DNA of 64,000 bases from Crystallibacter degradans (lineage in GTDB: Bacteria; Actinomycetota; Actinomycetes; Actinomycetales; Micrococcaceae), in NCBI RefSeq assembly GCF_012952295.1, contig NZ_JABBCH010000003.1, positions 310,001 through 374,000 of the forward strand. Direction: 5' to 3'. Below, one piece after another: positions 45,651-53,819 of the stretch; the stretch's first letter is position 1; each line of letters opens with the position of its first letter. The notes beneath the pieces are model-generated. The model did no database searches. It was not told the origin of the DNA and saw only the letters and a list, made by a program, of their open reading frames with translations. Both the position numbers and the translations under genes were made by a program.

Positions 45651-45879
45651 TGCTGCCTCCTGAATATTGGGCACAGGCACTGCCTCCCCAGGCAGCTGAA
45701 TGTGTCCGGCCCATGAGTAGATAGCCTCAACGGCTATGCAGGTAATTCCAGCACATCCACAGCCAGAATGCATCTGTTTTCCACAATGACTGATGCTCAC
45801 GAGGGCACTGTTTCTGCGCCCCTGCGGGGGATGGCAAGATGGCGCTGACCGGGGCTATCTTCCTGGCCGCCAGCTCAAA

Positions 45880-45885
45880 TAGACT
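45880..45885 (+). promoter_or_regulatory. -10-like hexamer, leaderless PPOX gene
   Basis: TAGACT lies 6 nt before the ATG at 45892. Confidence 0.45.
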
Positions 45886-45891
45886 GTTGTC

Positions 45892-46362
45892 ATGACGGCA
45901 CTAGACGCATCCCAGGGCATTGAGAATCTTTCATCCAGCCAGTGCTGGGAAATGTTCCGTAGTACTGATTTCGGTCGGCTCGCAGTAGTCGTGGAAGGGC
46001 ACCCGGAGATTTTTCCGATCAACTACGTTGTGGATCATGGCTCCCTGGTATTCCGCACAGCGCAAGGCACGAAGCTGGATGGTGCACTGTCCGGAGTGAA
46101 CGTCGCGTTTGAAACGGATGGCTACAACCCGGCGACCAATGTGGCTTGGAGCGTGATCATCAAGGGACCCGCTGAGCGCTTGAGCAGCATTGAAGACGTC
46201 CTGGCCTCGTCCATGCTGCCGCTGTTCCCCTGGCAGGGCGGCGAGAAGAACAACTTTGTCCGCGTTGTCCCCGCTGACATCACAGGGCGGCGCTTCCGCG
46301 TGCAGTCCGCCGCACGCCGCGATCCCGGACTTAGCGATGCACGCCGACTCAACGTCGAATAG
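45892..46362 (+). CDS. Pyridoxamine 5'-phosphate oxidase family (flavin-binding split barrel) protein
   Basis: A 156-residue PPOX-fold protein. CWEMFRSTDFGRLAVVVEGH, PEIFPINYVVDHGSLVFRTA and NVAWSVIIKGPAERLSSIED are typical of the actinobacterial 'pyridoxamine 5'-phosphate oxidase family', which binds FMN or F420. True PdxH activity is not implied. It is convergent with the YccF gene, 5 bp apart. Confidence 0.85.
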   Translation: MTALDASQGIENLSSSQCWEMFRSTDFGRLAVVVEGHPEIFPINYVVDHGSLVFRTAQGTKLDGALSGVNVAFETDGYNPATNVAWSVIIKGPAERLSSIEDVLASSMLPLFPWQGGEKNNFVRVVPADITGRRFRVQSAARRDPGLSDARRLNVE

Positions 46363-46367
46363 TCGCT

Positions 46368-46817
46368 CTAGCGCCCGTACCCCGGGTACTTCCTGTCGTA
46401 ACCGATGACCGGGTACTGCTTGTCATAGCCAATGAACGGTCGGTCCGTGGGCACAATTTCCTTTCCCAGCGGGGTCAGGGATACCGGAATCATCTTCAGG
46501 TTGGCGATTGCCATTGGAATGCCGATGATCGTCGCCGCCTGGGCGATGGCCGTTGCCACGTGCCCGATGGCGATCCAGATCCCGGCCACCAGGATCCAGA
46601 TGATATTGCCCAGCGTCGACATGACATAGGTACGGCCGCCTTTGTCAACCACCTTCCTGCCGAACGGCCACAGCGCATACCCCGCAATGCGGAAGGACGC
46701 GATGCCGAAGGGAATGGTAATGATCAGCGCGCAGCAGATGATGCCGGCCAGGAAATACCCAGCCGCCAACCAAATGCCGCCCAGCAGCAGCCAGATGATA
46801 TTTAGTATTGCCCTCAT
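46368..46817 (-). CDS. YccF domain membrane protein
   Basis: A 149-residue membrane protein with two YccF (DUF307) repeats: MRAILNIIWLLLGGIWLAAG with FGIASFRIAGYALWPFGRKV, then STLGNIIWILVAGIWIAIGH and IGIPMAIANLKMIPVSLTPL. The function is unknown. It ends with a short repeated tail (GYDKQYPVIGYDRKYPGYGR). The ATG at 46817 fits the YccF start; another ATG at 46826 would add three residues. Confidence 0.85.
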   Translation of the reverse strand: MRAILNIIWLLLGGIWLAAGYFLAGIICCALIITIPFGIASFRIAGYALWPFGRKVVDKGGRTYVMSTLGNIIWILVAGIWIAIGHVATAIAQAATIIGIPMAIANLKMIPVSLTPLGKEIVPTDRPFIGYDKQYPVIGYDRKYPGYGR

Positions 46818-46859
46818 ACCACCCATTCTGGCGGCTGGAACCAATATGCGCCATCAGGT

Positions 46860-46901
46860 AAGGCCCTGACCAACCCCTCAATCAGGGTCGGTCAGGGCCT
46901 T
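46860..46901 (-). terminator. Terminator after the DEAD-box helicase gene
   Basis: AAGGCCCTGACC pairs with GGTCAGGGCCTT, a perfect 12-bp stem with an 18-nt loop, 34 bp beyond the minus-strand helicase stop codon. Confidence 0.65.
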
Positions 46902-46935
46902 GACCTTGCGGGGCTCGTTGGGAGCCGCTGAGGAA

Positions 46936-48579
46936 CTAGCGGCTGCGGCGGGCGTTGCTGGCCGGCGCCGAGGCGCGGCGGTTGCCACGGCGGGGAGCGG
47001 ACGACGAGGGCGCCTGACCGAGGCCGCGGCCCTCTCCACGTGCACTGGAGGACTGCTGTCCGCCGGCAGATCCTGCGGCCCGCTGTCCGGTGGCACGCTG
47101 TCCTGTGGCCGGACGGCGCGAGCGGCCCGGCTGAGCTACATCGGCGTCAGCACGGCGGCCACCCGGGGCGGCAGTATTGCGCGCTGCGGGCCCGCGGCCG
47201 GCTCCGTCTGCCGCAGTTGTGCGGCCCGTTCCGCCAGCGGATACACCCGCAGTTCGGCCCCGGCCGCCCTGGGACCGGGCAGCGCGCTTGCGCTGGGCAT
47301 TGGCTCCGGTCGACTTGCCTTGCTTGGGGGCAGCACCACGGTGGACGGCTTTGGCATCCACCGCAGCACGGCGGGCTACCGGGTCCACGGGTGCCGCGAC
47401 GTCGCCGACAAGTTTGGCCACTAGCGGAGAGGAAGCGGTGACAGATTCAAAGGCTACGTCAACACCGGCAGCCTTCATGAGCTTGCCGACTTCGAGCTTC
47501 TGGTCCGGAATCACGATGGTGACAACGGTGCCGTCGGTGCCGGCCCGGGCGGTACGGCCGGAACGGTGGAGGTAAGCCTTGTGTTCTGTGGGCGGGTCCA
47601 CATGCACGACGAGTTCGATCTCATCAACGTGCACGCCCCGGGCGGCCACATCGGTGGCCACCAGAACGCGGACACCGCCCGAGGAGAACTCGGCCAGGTT
47701 CCGGTCGCGGGCATTCTGCGAAAGGTTTCCGTGCAGATCCACCGCGGGAATGCCTGCATCGCTCAGCGTCTTGGCCAGCTTGCGCGCGTGGTGCTTGGTC
47801 CGGGTGAACAGGATACGGCGGCCGGTGCCGGACGCCAGCGCCTTCACCAGCTGCTTCTTCACGGTCTGGTCCGGCGAGACGAGCACATGGTGTTCCATGG
47901 TGCTGACGGCGGCCTGCGGATTGTCCACGGAGTGGGTAAGGGGGTTGGACAGGTAGCGCTTGACGAGCTTGTCAACACCGTTGTCCAGGGTGGCGGAGAA
48001 CAGCATCCGCTGCCCCTGTGTGGGAGTGGTATCAAGCAGGCGCTGGACCACGGGAAGGAAGCCCAGGTCCGCCATATGGTCCGCCTCATCGAGGACGGTG
48101 ATTTCCACCGACTCCAGCGTGAGGATCTTCTGCTTCATCAGGTCCTCGAGACGCCCGGGGCAGGCGACCACAATATCGACACCGGCGCGCAGTGCTTTTT
48201 CCTGGCGCTGCTGGGAGACGCCGCCGTAGATCACGGTGGTGTTCAGGCCCATTTCGCGGGCCAGCGGCTCGATAGTCGCGTTTAGCTGTGTGGCAAGCTC
48301 GCGGGTGGGAGCCAGCACCAGTCCCAGCGGGCGACCCGGCTTGCGGCGGTAGGCTGCTTCCTGGTCTGCCAGGCGGGCAACCAGGGGCAGGGCAAAAGCG
48401 AGCGTCTTTCCGGATCCGGTGCGGCCGCGGCCCAGGACGTCACGTCCGGCCAGCGTATCCGGGAGGGTTTCCACCTGGATCGGAAACGGTTCGGTGATGC
48501 CGCTGCCGGTCAGCGAGGTGACGAGCGGCGAGGGAACTCCGAGCTGCCTAAAAGAGCGCACGGCAGTAGAGGTAGTCAT
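46936..48579 (-). CDS. DEAD-box ATP-dependent RNA helicase
   Basis: A 547-residue RNA helicase. The Q motif (FRQLGVPSPLVTSL...PFPIQ) is followed by GRTGSGKTLAFALP, PTRELATQL, DEAD (VLDEADHMADLGF), SAT and HRSGRTARAG. The core ends near residue 370. A basic tail of about 170 residues follows, rich in Arg, Gly and Ala (SQGGRGRTAGVSAGGTGR and similar), a likely RNA-binding extension as in cold-shock RhlE/CsdA types. The 5' leader could be up to about 200 nt, usual for cold-induced helicases; a TTGACC hexamer lies near its far end. Confidence 0.92.
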   Translation of the reverse strand: MTTSTAVRSFRQLGVPSPLVTSLTGSGITEPFPIQVETLPDTLAGRDVLGRGRTGSGKTLAFALPLVARLADQEAAYRRKPGRPLGLVLAPTRELATQLNATIEPLAREMGLNTTVIYGGVSQQRQEKALRAGVDIVVACPGRLEDLMKQKILTLESVEITVLDEADHMADLGFLPVVQRLLDTTPTQGQRMLFSATLDNGVDKLVKRYLSNPLTHSVDNPQAAVSTMEHHVLVSPDQTVKKQLVKALASGTGRRILFTRTKHHARKLAKTLSDAGIPAVDLHGNLSQNARDRNLAEFSSGGVRVLVATDVAARGVHVDEIELVVHVDPPTEHKAYLHRSGRTARAGTDGTVVTIVIPDQKLEVGKLMKAAGVDVAFESVTASSPLVAKLVGDVAAPVDPVARRAAVDAKAVHRGAAPKQGKSTGANAQRKRAARSQGGRGRTAGVSAGGTGRTTAADGAGRGPAARNTAAPGGRRADADVAQPGRSRRPATGQRATGQRAAGSAGGQQSSSARGEGRGLGQAPSSSAPRRGNRRASAPASNARRSR

Positions 48580-48818
48580 GAGAGTAATCAGTTACTTTCG
48601 GTCAGTGTCCCCGGCACCGGTATGGCCCAGGGTTTCGCCGAAGAAAATCATCAGACAGAGTCAACCGCTCGGCTTCTTACCTGTTGGTCAGGACTTCTGG
48701 AGAAGCGATGGAACTGCGGGAGAAATGTGAAAGCGTTCATCGACGCAGGGAACGTACAGCAATGCACGCTCCAAGTAGGTCAAGTTTACCAGCCCCACGG
48801 CATCGTCCCGACCACGGC

Positions 48819-48824
48819 TATTCT
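48819..48824 (+). promoter_or_regulatory. -10-like hexamer, leaderless trmB
   Basis: TATTCT lies 7 nt before the ATG at 48832. Confidence 0.4.
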
Positions 48825-48831
48825 GAAGTAG

Positions 48832-49773
48832 ATGACTCACGAGACCAGTTCTTCGCACACACCTTCATCCGGCAGCACCGGCAACGCTGACGGCGACGCC
48901 GAAACCGCGCCTGCGGCGGAGCCGTTCCTGACCCGTACCGTCAGCTTTGTCCGCCGCGGCAACCGGCTGCAGGGACGCCGGCAGCAGGCCTGGAACGACT
49001 ATGCCGAAAAGTACGTGATCGACGTCCCGCGGGACAGAACCGACACGTCCGTGCATCCGGATTTCGTCCTCGACGTAGCCGCCGCCTTCGACCGCGAAGC
49101 TCCGCTCGTCGTCGAAATCGGATCCGGACTCGGCGAAGCCGTCTGTCATGCCGCCGAGCAGGACCCCGCGCGCAATTTCCTGGCGCTGGAGGTCTACAAG
49201 CCCGGTCTGGCGCAAACCTTGCTGCGGGTGGGGCAAAAGGGTTTGCGCAATGTCCGGGTGGTCCAGGCGAACGCCCCGGAGGTACTCGCCACAATGCTGC
49301 CAGCCGGTTCGGTCAACGAACTGTGGGTTTTTTTCCCCGACCCGTGGCATAAGACCCGGCACCATAAGCGTCGCCTCGTGCAGGAAAGTTTCGCCGGGCT
49401 GGCGGCGCGCGTGCTGGAGCCGGGAGGCTTGTGGCGGTTGGCCACGGACTGGTCGTCCTACGCCATCCAGATGCGCGACGTGGGCGATGCCGCGAAAGAC
49501 TTTGACAATGTCCACGCCGGCGAACGTTTCGGCGCCGACAGTCCGCTGACCAAGGTCTGGGAAAGCGGCGTCGAAAAAGTGGTCGGCGGAGCCCCGGTCC
49601 GCGAGGGCAAGTTGCCTGTCAGCACCGGCAACGCAAGCGAGGGTGAAGGCATGGACGACATCGGCGGCTGGGCGCCGCGGTTCGAGGGCCGGGCCTTGAC
49701 CAGCTTCGAGCAGAAAGCGCATGAGGCAGGCCGGGAGATTTTCGACCTGACTTACCGCCGCAAGCAGCCGTAG
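48832..49773 (+). CDS. trmB: tRNA (guanine(46)-N7)-methyltransferase
   Basis: A 313-residue TrmB that methylates G46 in the tRNA variable loop with SAM. The hallmark motifs are VVEIGSGLGEAVCHAAEQDP (SAM), the ALEVYKPGLAQTLLRV region and ELWVFFPDPWHKTRHHKRRL (PDPWxKxRHxKRR). The C-terminal FEQKAHEAGREIFDLTYRR is normal. A Gly/Ser-rich insert of about 30 residues (GGAPVREGKLPVSTGNASEG) sits near the C-terminus, and the first 30 residues are disordered. The ATG is probably leaderless. Confidence 0.94.
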   Translation: MTHETSSSHTPSSGSTGNADGDAETAPAAEPFLTRTVSFVRRGNRLQGRRQQAWNDYAEKYVIDVPRDRTDTSVHPDFVLDVAAAFDREAPLVVEIGSGLGEAVCHAAEQDPARNFLALEVYKPGLAQTLLRVGQKGLRNVRVVQANAPEVLATMLPAGSVNELWVFFPDPWHKTRHHKRRLVQESFAGLAARVLEPGGLWRLATDWSSYAIQMRDVGDAAKDFDNVHAGERFGADSPLTKVWESGVEKVVGGAPVREGKLPVSTGNASEGEGMDDIGGWAPRFEGRALTSFEQKAHEAGREIFDLTYRRKQP

Positions 49774-49797
49774 TCGCTGGCTGCTGGCCGCGGCCGT

Positions 49798-50457
49798 TCA
49801 GTCGCGCGTGACTACCGAGGCGACCGGAACAGCGGCATCATTCTTGATCTCGACCCTGACAATATCTTCAGTTCCCACGTCGGTAGCTGCCGTGAGCCGT
49901 GCCCGGCCTGCGGGTGTTGCTTTCCACGTCGCCACCTGGCTGGCCTTGCCTGTGGAATCGGTGACCCAGAGGGAGAGTACGCCGCTGTTGGGCAGTTGCT
50001 CGCCGTCCACAGCCAGCTCGGTGCCCCACCGCTTGTACACCAGGTCCAGATCTACCTGCAGGCCGCGGGAGGAAGCCATCGTATAACTGTCCATCTCCTG
50101 CTCCGGCGCCGTGACAACCGGTCCCACGACCGCGCCGATGATCAGCGATGCCGCGGCGACGGCGGCGACCAAGCCAGCCACCCGGCGTCGTGCTTTGCGG
50201 CGGCGCACTGCCAATTCGTTCAGCAGCCGCTTGGTATTCTGCTCGATTTCTTCGATGGGCGGTTGCGCCAGCTCCAACGCTTCGTCCCGCGGCACGGCGT
50301 CCAGCATGCCCGGGAGGCTCTCCAGCTCGGCGGCTTCCTGACGGCAGACCGGACAATCATTGAGGTGCGCTTCGAATGCCCTCGCCTCATCCCGCCGGAG
50401 ACCGCCGAGGATGTAAAGCCCGAGCAGTTCCCGCAGCTGCTCATGGTCGCCTTTCAT
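49798..50457 (-). CDS. Anti-sigma factor (RskA-like, ZAS type)
   Basis: A 219-residue single-pass membrane anti-sigma factor. The cytoplasmic N-terminus has the zinc-associated H31-x3-C35-x2-C38 motif (HLNDCPVCRQE) that binds the sigma factor. One TM helix follows (VAGLVAAVAAASLIIGAVVG, residues about 93-112). The extracellular RskA domain reads TMASSRGLQVDLDLVYKRWG to VRVEIKNDAAVPVASVVTRD. It overlaps the sigma gene by 4 bp (ATGA). Release of the sigma factor probably needs regulated proteolysis, as for M. tuberculosis RskA. Confidence 0.9.
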   Translation of the reverse strand: MKGDHEQLRELLGLYILGGLRRDEARAFEAHLNDCPVCRQEAAELESLPGMLDAVPRDEALELAQPPIEEIEQNTKRLLNELAVRRRKARRRVAGLVAAVAAASLIIGAVVGPVVTAPEQEMDSYTMASSRGLQVDLDLVYKRWGTELAVDGEQLPNSGVLSLWVTDSTGKASQVATWKATPAGRARLTAATDVGTEDIVRVEIKNDAAVPVASVVTRD

Positions 50458-50945
50458 CGCTTGACTCCCATCTCATCGAGTACAGACCGTAGCGCTTTCA
50501 CGCCGTAAAAGGCGCGTGACTTGACCGTTCCCAGCGGCAGGTGCAGTTCCTCGGCTGCTTCAGCGGCGGTCAACCGCTGGTAGTGCAGCGCCAGAATGAC
50601 GTTCCTGTGGTCCACGCTGAGCCGCGTCAGGGCTTCCTCCATAATCACTTTGAGCAATAGCCGGTCCACCTGGTCGGCTGTTGCCAGCTCTTCTTCCGGC
50701 AGGCTTGTTTCCTGAGGACGGCTGTTGCGGCGCCGGTAGTTGTCGATAATGACGTGCCGCGCGGTCCGGTACAGGTAGCCGCGCATGTTCTCGACCTCCG
50801 GGCCAAGTTTCCATACGCGCAGGATCGTCTCCTGTACCACGTCCTCGGCCTGATCCGGGTCTGATGTGGCGGCCAGCACGAACCGTCGAAGTGCCGCCGC
50901 ATGGTCACGGTACAACAGCGCGACCGCTTCTTCTTCCATCGACAT
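50454..50945 (-). CDS. ECF RNA polymerase sigma factor (SigK/SigL-like)
   Basis: A 163-residue group 4 sigma factor. Region 2 includes AALRRFVLAATSDPDQAEDV and VVQETILRVWKLGPEVENMR; region 4 has the HTH of LTAAEAAEELHLPLGTVKSR. The ATG at 50945 has an AGGAGGG Shine-Dalgarno sequence 7-8 nt upstream; a longer start at 50993 is not needed. Promoters of the form TGAACC-N16/17-CGTC lie upstream of this gene and of the divergent lipoprotein gene, so it probably controls both. The pair resembles SigK-RskA, with a COG4315 lipoprotein in place of MPT83. Confidence 0.92.
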   Translation of the reverse strand: MSMEEEAVALLYRDHAAALRRFVLAATSDPDQAEDVVQETILRVWKLGPEVENMRGYLYRTARHVIIDNYRRRNSRPQETSLPEEELATADQVDRLLLKVIMEEALTRLSVDHRNVILALHYQRLTAAEAAEELHLPLGTVKSRAFYGVKALRSVLDEMGVKR

Positions 50946-51000
50946 CGACGTTCCCTCCTGACCGGGCGGCCCGGGTTCCGGAGCCGTCCGCAATCAGGAA

Positions 51001-51026
51001 GACGTGCCCAACAGCGGAATGGTTCA
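51001..51026 (-). promoter_or_regulatory. ECF-type promoter of the sigma/anti-sigma operon
   Basis: On the minus strand: TGAACC (51021-51026), a 16-nt spacer, then CGTC (51001-51004). It reads TGAACCATT at its 5' end and CGTCTT at its 3' end, as does the divergent copy. It would give a leader of about 50 nt. Confidence 0.7.
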
Positions 51027-51057
51027 CCGGCAAGGAAGAAGAACATCCCCCAGGCGT

Positions 51058-51084
51058 TGAACCATTTTCGCCCGGCAGTACGTC
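51058..51084 (+). promoter_or_regulatory. ECF-type promoter of the lipoprotein gene
   Basis: TGAACC (51058-51063), a 17-nt spacer, then CGTC (51081-51084). Same -35 and -10 boxes as the divergent sigma promoter, so probably read by the same ECF sigma factor. Confidence 0.7.
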
Positions 51085-51154
51085 TTTGCCAATAGCGGCC
51101 CGCAACCGGCGGGCCGGGACCGAGCACAACCCGGTTGATCGTTAGGAATTCCTC

Positions 51155-51700
51155 ATGAAAATCAAACTCAGTGGTGCTGCTGCCCTTATGACCGCAGCCC
51201 TTCTCGGCCTCACCGGATGCGGCGGCGGCGATGAATCAGGGACGGAAGCCCCGCCGCCGGCCGAAGAAACAACCGCCATGCCCGAGACCACCGAATCGGC
51301 ACCGGGCGGGGCAAGTGCCCCGGCCTCCGGTGAAGCCGGGGCGATGGCTGGTTCCCAGCTCATGACTGCCGAAACCGACCTCGGTGAGATTGTGGTCGAT
51401 AGCGAGGGAATGACCGTCTACTACTTCACCAAGGACGAAAAGGATTCCGGTGTCAGCAACTGCACCGGCGACTGCCTGGTCGCGTGGCCGCCTGTCCTGA
51501 CCGAAGGCGATGCCCCGGAAGTTGAAGGCGTCACTGCGGAAGTCGGAACGATCGATACGCCCGACGGCAAGAAGCAGGTGACCATCGACGGCCTGCCGAT
51601 CTACTACTGGCAGAACGACAAGGCGCCGGGAGACGTCGACGGCCAGGGCGTCAACGATGTCTGGTATGTAGTGGCCCCGGACGGGGAAATGATCCGCTGA
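51155..51700 (+). CDS. Lipoprotein with COG4315 'secreted repeat' domains
   Basis: A 181-residue lipoprotein. The signal peptide ends in the lipobox LTGC with Cys22 (AALLGLTGCGGGDESG). An acidic, Pro/Thr/Glu/Ala-rich linker to about residue 65 follows. Two repeats of the PF03640 type come next: GMTVYYFTKDEKDSGVSNCT with GDCLVAWPPVL, and QVTIDGLPIYYWQNDKAPGD with GVNDVWYVVAPDG. The cysteines of the first repeat may form a disulfide. The function is unknown. It is divergent from an ECF sigma/anti-sigma operon, with a matching promoter, so probably part of that envelope-stress regulon. Confidence 0.87.
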   Translation: MKIKLSGAAALMTAALLGLTGCGGGDESGTEAPPPAEETTAMPETTESAPGGASAPASGEAGAMAGSQLMTAETDLGEIVVDSEGMTVYYFTKDEKDSGVSNCTGDCLVAWPPVLTEGDAPEVEGVTAEVGTIDTPDGKKQVTIDGLPIYYWQNDKAPGDVDGQGVNDVWYVVAPDGEMIR

Positions 51701-52034
51701 AAGAACGGAGATTAGTCTTGGTTCATAGTTGAAACAAGACGTGGCAGGGCATGATCGATAGGAACGAGGCCCTGCTCCTCCGCAAGACAAGTAGAGGGTC
51801 CGACGCGCGGGTGGACGAGGCCAAAGAGGCGAGCGTCCACCTGCGCAGTACTCTCCGCGTGGCTGGGGCCCCCGTGCGGCACCCGCAACAGCGCCCTGGT
51901 TGCAAGTGAAAGTGCGGCCAAGTGATTCGCTACGGCCTGGCCCCATCTCCACAGGGGCCGTTCCGCACGTGCGCTGTCCACATGGCCTCGGCGCCGCCTT
52001 CGGATCAGTCTTGCCTGCGCCTACCGTTGGCCGC
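51701..52034. other. 334-nt intergenic region without a recognised gene
   Basis: Lower GC than its surroundings in its first part. An 89-codon frame on the minus strand (51712-51981) and a 55-codon frame on plus (from 51751) are open, but neither matches a family I know. Around 51810-51839 GTGGACG and GCGTCCAC can pair. It may be a gene remnant. The start of the RadC-like gene lies at its right end. Confidence 0.35.
52022..52027 (+). promoter_or_regulatory. -10-like hexamer, leaderless RadC-like gene
   Basis: TACCGT lies 7 nt before the ATG at 52035. Confidence 0.4.
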
Positions 52035-52409
52035 ATGAACACAAGTCACAGGAACCATCTCGCGATCGCACAGATGAAGGCGGAAGACCGGCCCCGGGAG
52101 CGCATGGTACGGATGGGAGTCCGGAGGCTGAGGGATGCGGAGGTGCTGGCGCTGGTCATCGGATCCGGGACGCGGGATGCGAGCAGCTTGGAACTGGCGC
52201 AGTCGATCCTGAAGAGGCTCGGTGGTCCGGCCGGGCTGCAGCTCGCCGAGCCCGGGGAACTTCAGGAAGTGCCTGGAGTCGGCGCTGCTCTGGCGGCACG
52301 GATCGCCGGTGCCATGGAGTTGGCGCGGCGGGCAGCCCTTAGGAGTGCGGGCGCCAGACCACCAAGGCCTGGCTCCGCGGCCGCGGACGCTTCCCACGGG
52401 CCAGGGTAA
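52035..52409 (+). CDS. RadC-like (UPF0758) N-terminal domain only
   Basis: A 124-residue protein with just the helix-hairpin-helix part of RadC: EDRPRERMVRMGVRRLRDAE, VLALVIGSGTRDASSLELAQ, and LQEVPGVGAALAARIAGAME (HhH). The JAB1/MPN metallopeptidase domain of full RadC (about 220-240 residues; H-x-H-P motif) is missing. The last 71 bp overlap the hspR 3' end on the other strand. It may be a decaying gene or a small HhH protein; a TACCGT hexamer 7 nt upstream suggests it is still transcribed. Confidence 0.65.
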   Translation: MNTSHRNHLAIAQMKAEDRPRERMVRMGVRRLRDAEVLALVIGSGTRDASSLELAQSILKRLGGPAGLQLAEPGELQEVPGVGAALAARIAGAMELARRAALRSAGARPPRPGSAAADASHGPG

Positions 52410-52776
52410 CAACGTCTCCGGCCAGCCCGGCGGCGAACACCCGCCTGGCTTCCGTTCCGCTCTGCCGCCGCGTGCTTTCAAGCTCGGCGGTCAGTTCCTG
52501 CACCCGGGAGCGCAGGGCGTTCACCTGGTTCTCCAGCTCCAGGATCCGCTTAATGCCCTCAAGCGACACGCCTTCCTGCGACAACCGCTGGACTTCCCGC
52601 AGGGTGTCCACGTCGCGTTGCGAATAGCGCCGCTGGCGGCCACGCTGCCGGGACGGTGAGACCAGGCCCAGCCTGTCGTACTGGCGCAGGGTTTGCGGAT
52701 GCATCTCCGCGAGCTCTGCAGCTACGGAGATCACAAAGATAGGCGCGTTGCGGTCAATACCCATTGCTCTCTCCAT
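52339..52776 (-). CDS. hspR: Heat-shock repressor HspR (MerR family)
   Basis: A 145-residue MerR-fold repressor. The winged helix reads FVISVAAELAEMHPQTLRQY with YDRLGLVSPSRQRGRQRRYS, then a coiled coil (LEGIKRILELENQVNALRSR). HspR binds HAIR repeats (CTTGAGT-N7-ACTCAAG) together with DnaK as co-repressor; such sites lie at dnaK and clpB here. The start ATG at 52776 lies 9 nt past the dnaJ stop; ATG 52764 is also in frame. The 3' end overlaps the RadC-like gene on the other strand by 71 bp. Confidence 0.93.
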   Translation of the reverse strand: MERAMGIDRNAPIFVISVAAELAEMHPQTLRQYDRLGLVSPSRQRGRQRRYSQRDVDTLREVQRLSQEGVSLEGIKRILELENQVNALRSRVQELTAELESTRRQSGTEARRVFAAGLAGDVVTLARGKRPRPRSQALVVWRPHS

Positions 52777-52785
52777 ATCTGCCGC

Positions 52786-53763
52786 CTAAAGCCTGGCCTT
52801 GGTTGCCAGGTTGGCGCGGGGATTCGCATCCCCAGTGGCCGCGGCGAATGCCTTGACGGCTTCTTCAGCTTCTTTGTTCAGGTTTTGTGGAACAACGACG
52901 TCGATCGTTACCAGCAGATCCCCCGTCGCCTTGGCCGTCTTAACACCGCGTCCCTTGACCCGCAGCGTCCGTCCTGATGGCGTGCCGGCAGGCACCTTTA
53001 CCTTCACCGCTTCGCCGTTCATGGTCGGAACCTCGATCTGCGCGCCCAACGCCGCTTCGTCGAAGGTCACCGGGACATGGATCCGAAGATTGTCACCGTC
53101 GCGTGTGTAGAAGCTATGGGGCTGGACATTCACGGTAACCATCAGGTCGCCGCTGCCGGCAGGGCCGGGCTGGCCTTTGCCGCGGACGCGGACCTTTTGA
53201 CCGTCCTTAATACCGGCGGGAATACGGACGTCAATGACTTCGCCGGAAGGCTCGCGCAGCCCGATGGTGGTTCCCTTGATGGAACCGGCAAAGGAAATGC
53301 TGGTGGAGGCGGTCCGGTCCGCACCTTTGCGCGGGGGCGCCTGCGGCGGCTGGAACCCGCCCCCGAACCCGCCGCCGAATAGGTCGGCAAACTCGGGCGG
53401 GATATTCCCGTTGCCGAATCCGCCGGCTGAACGGCTGCGCGTGCCCTGGCCGAACATATTGCCGAAGATGTCCTCAAACCCGCCGCCGCCGGGTGTGCCC
53501 GCTCCGCCAGCGGTAAAGCGGGCTCCACTGCCCATCGCCCGGATGGCGTCGTACTGCTGGCGCTCTTCCGGATCGGAGAGCACCGAATATGCTTCGGAGA
53601 CGTCCTTGAACATCTTTTCAGCCGTGGCGTCAGAGGAGTTCGTGTCCGGATGGTACTTCCGGGCAAGTTTGCGGTATGCCTTCTTGATGTCGGCATCCGA
53701 CGCGTCCTTGGAGACACCAAGGATCTTGTAGAAGTCCTTCTCGACCCAATCCTGGCTAGCCAT
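52786..53763 (-). CDS. dnaJ: DnaJ co-chaperone without zinc fingers (CbpA-like layout)
   Basis: A 325-residue Hsp40. The J domain (residues 10-75) carries HPD at 38-40 ([11 protein letters not shown]). The Gly/Phe-rich region ([20 protein letters not shown] to [10 protein letters not shown]) is followed directly by the substrate-binding domains ([20 protein letters not shown]). There is not one cysteine in the protein, so the zinc-finger domain of classical DnaJ is missing. It stimulates DnaK ATPase. A -10-like TAGACT with a 20-nt leader and AAGGGAGG Shine-Dalgarno sequence suggests an internal promoter. Confidence 0.9.
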   Translation of the reverse strand: MASQDWVEKDFYKILGVSKDASDADIKKAYRKLARKYHPDTNSSDATAEKMFKDVSEAYSVLSDPEERQQYDAIRAMGSGARFTAGGAGTPGGGGFEDIFGNMFGQGTRSRSAGGFGNGNIPPEFADLFGGGFGGGFQPPQAPPRKGADRTASTSISFAGSIKGTTIGLREPSGEVIDVRIPAGIKDGQKVRVRGKGQPGPAGSGDLMVTVNVQPHSFYTRDGDNLRIHVPVTFDEAALGAQIEVPTMNGEAVKVKVPAGTPSGRTLRVKGRGVKTAKATGDLLVTIDVVVPQNLNKEAEEAVKAFAAATGDANPRANLATKARL

Positions 53764-53790
53764 TCAGGCGCCTCCCTTCATGTAGTTCAA

Positions 53791-53796
53791 AGTCTA
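53791..53796 (-). promoter_or_regulatory. -10-like hexamer upstream of dnaJ
   Basis: TAGACT on the minus strand. Transcription would start about 20 nt before the dnaJ ATG, giving dnaJ-hspR a promoter that does not depend on the dnaK HAIR sites. No clear -35. Confidence 0.4.
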
Positions 53797-53819
53797 TGGT
53801 GGCCCGAGAGCCCATGAGA

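Noticed and set aside
51712-51981. 89-codon minus-strand frame in the gap after the lipoprotein gene
   Set aside because: No family resemblance, no Shine-Dalgarno sequence or promoter in the right place; kept only as part of the unexplained gap.
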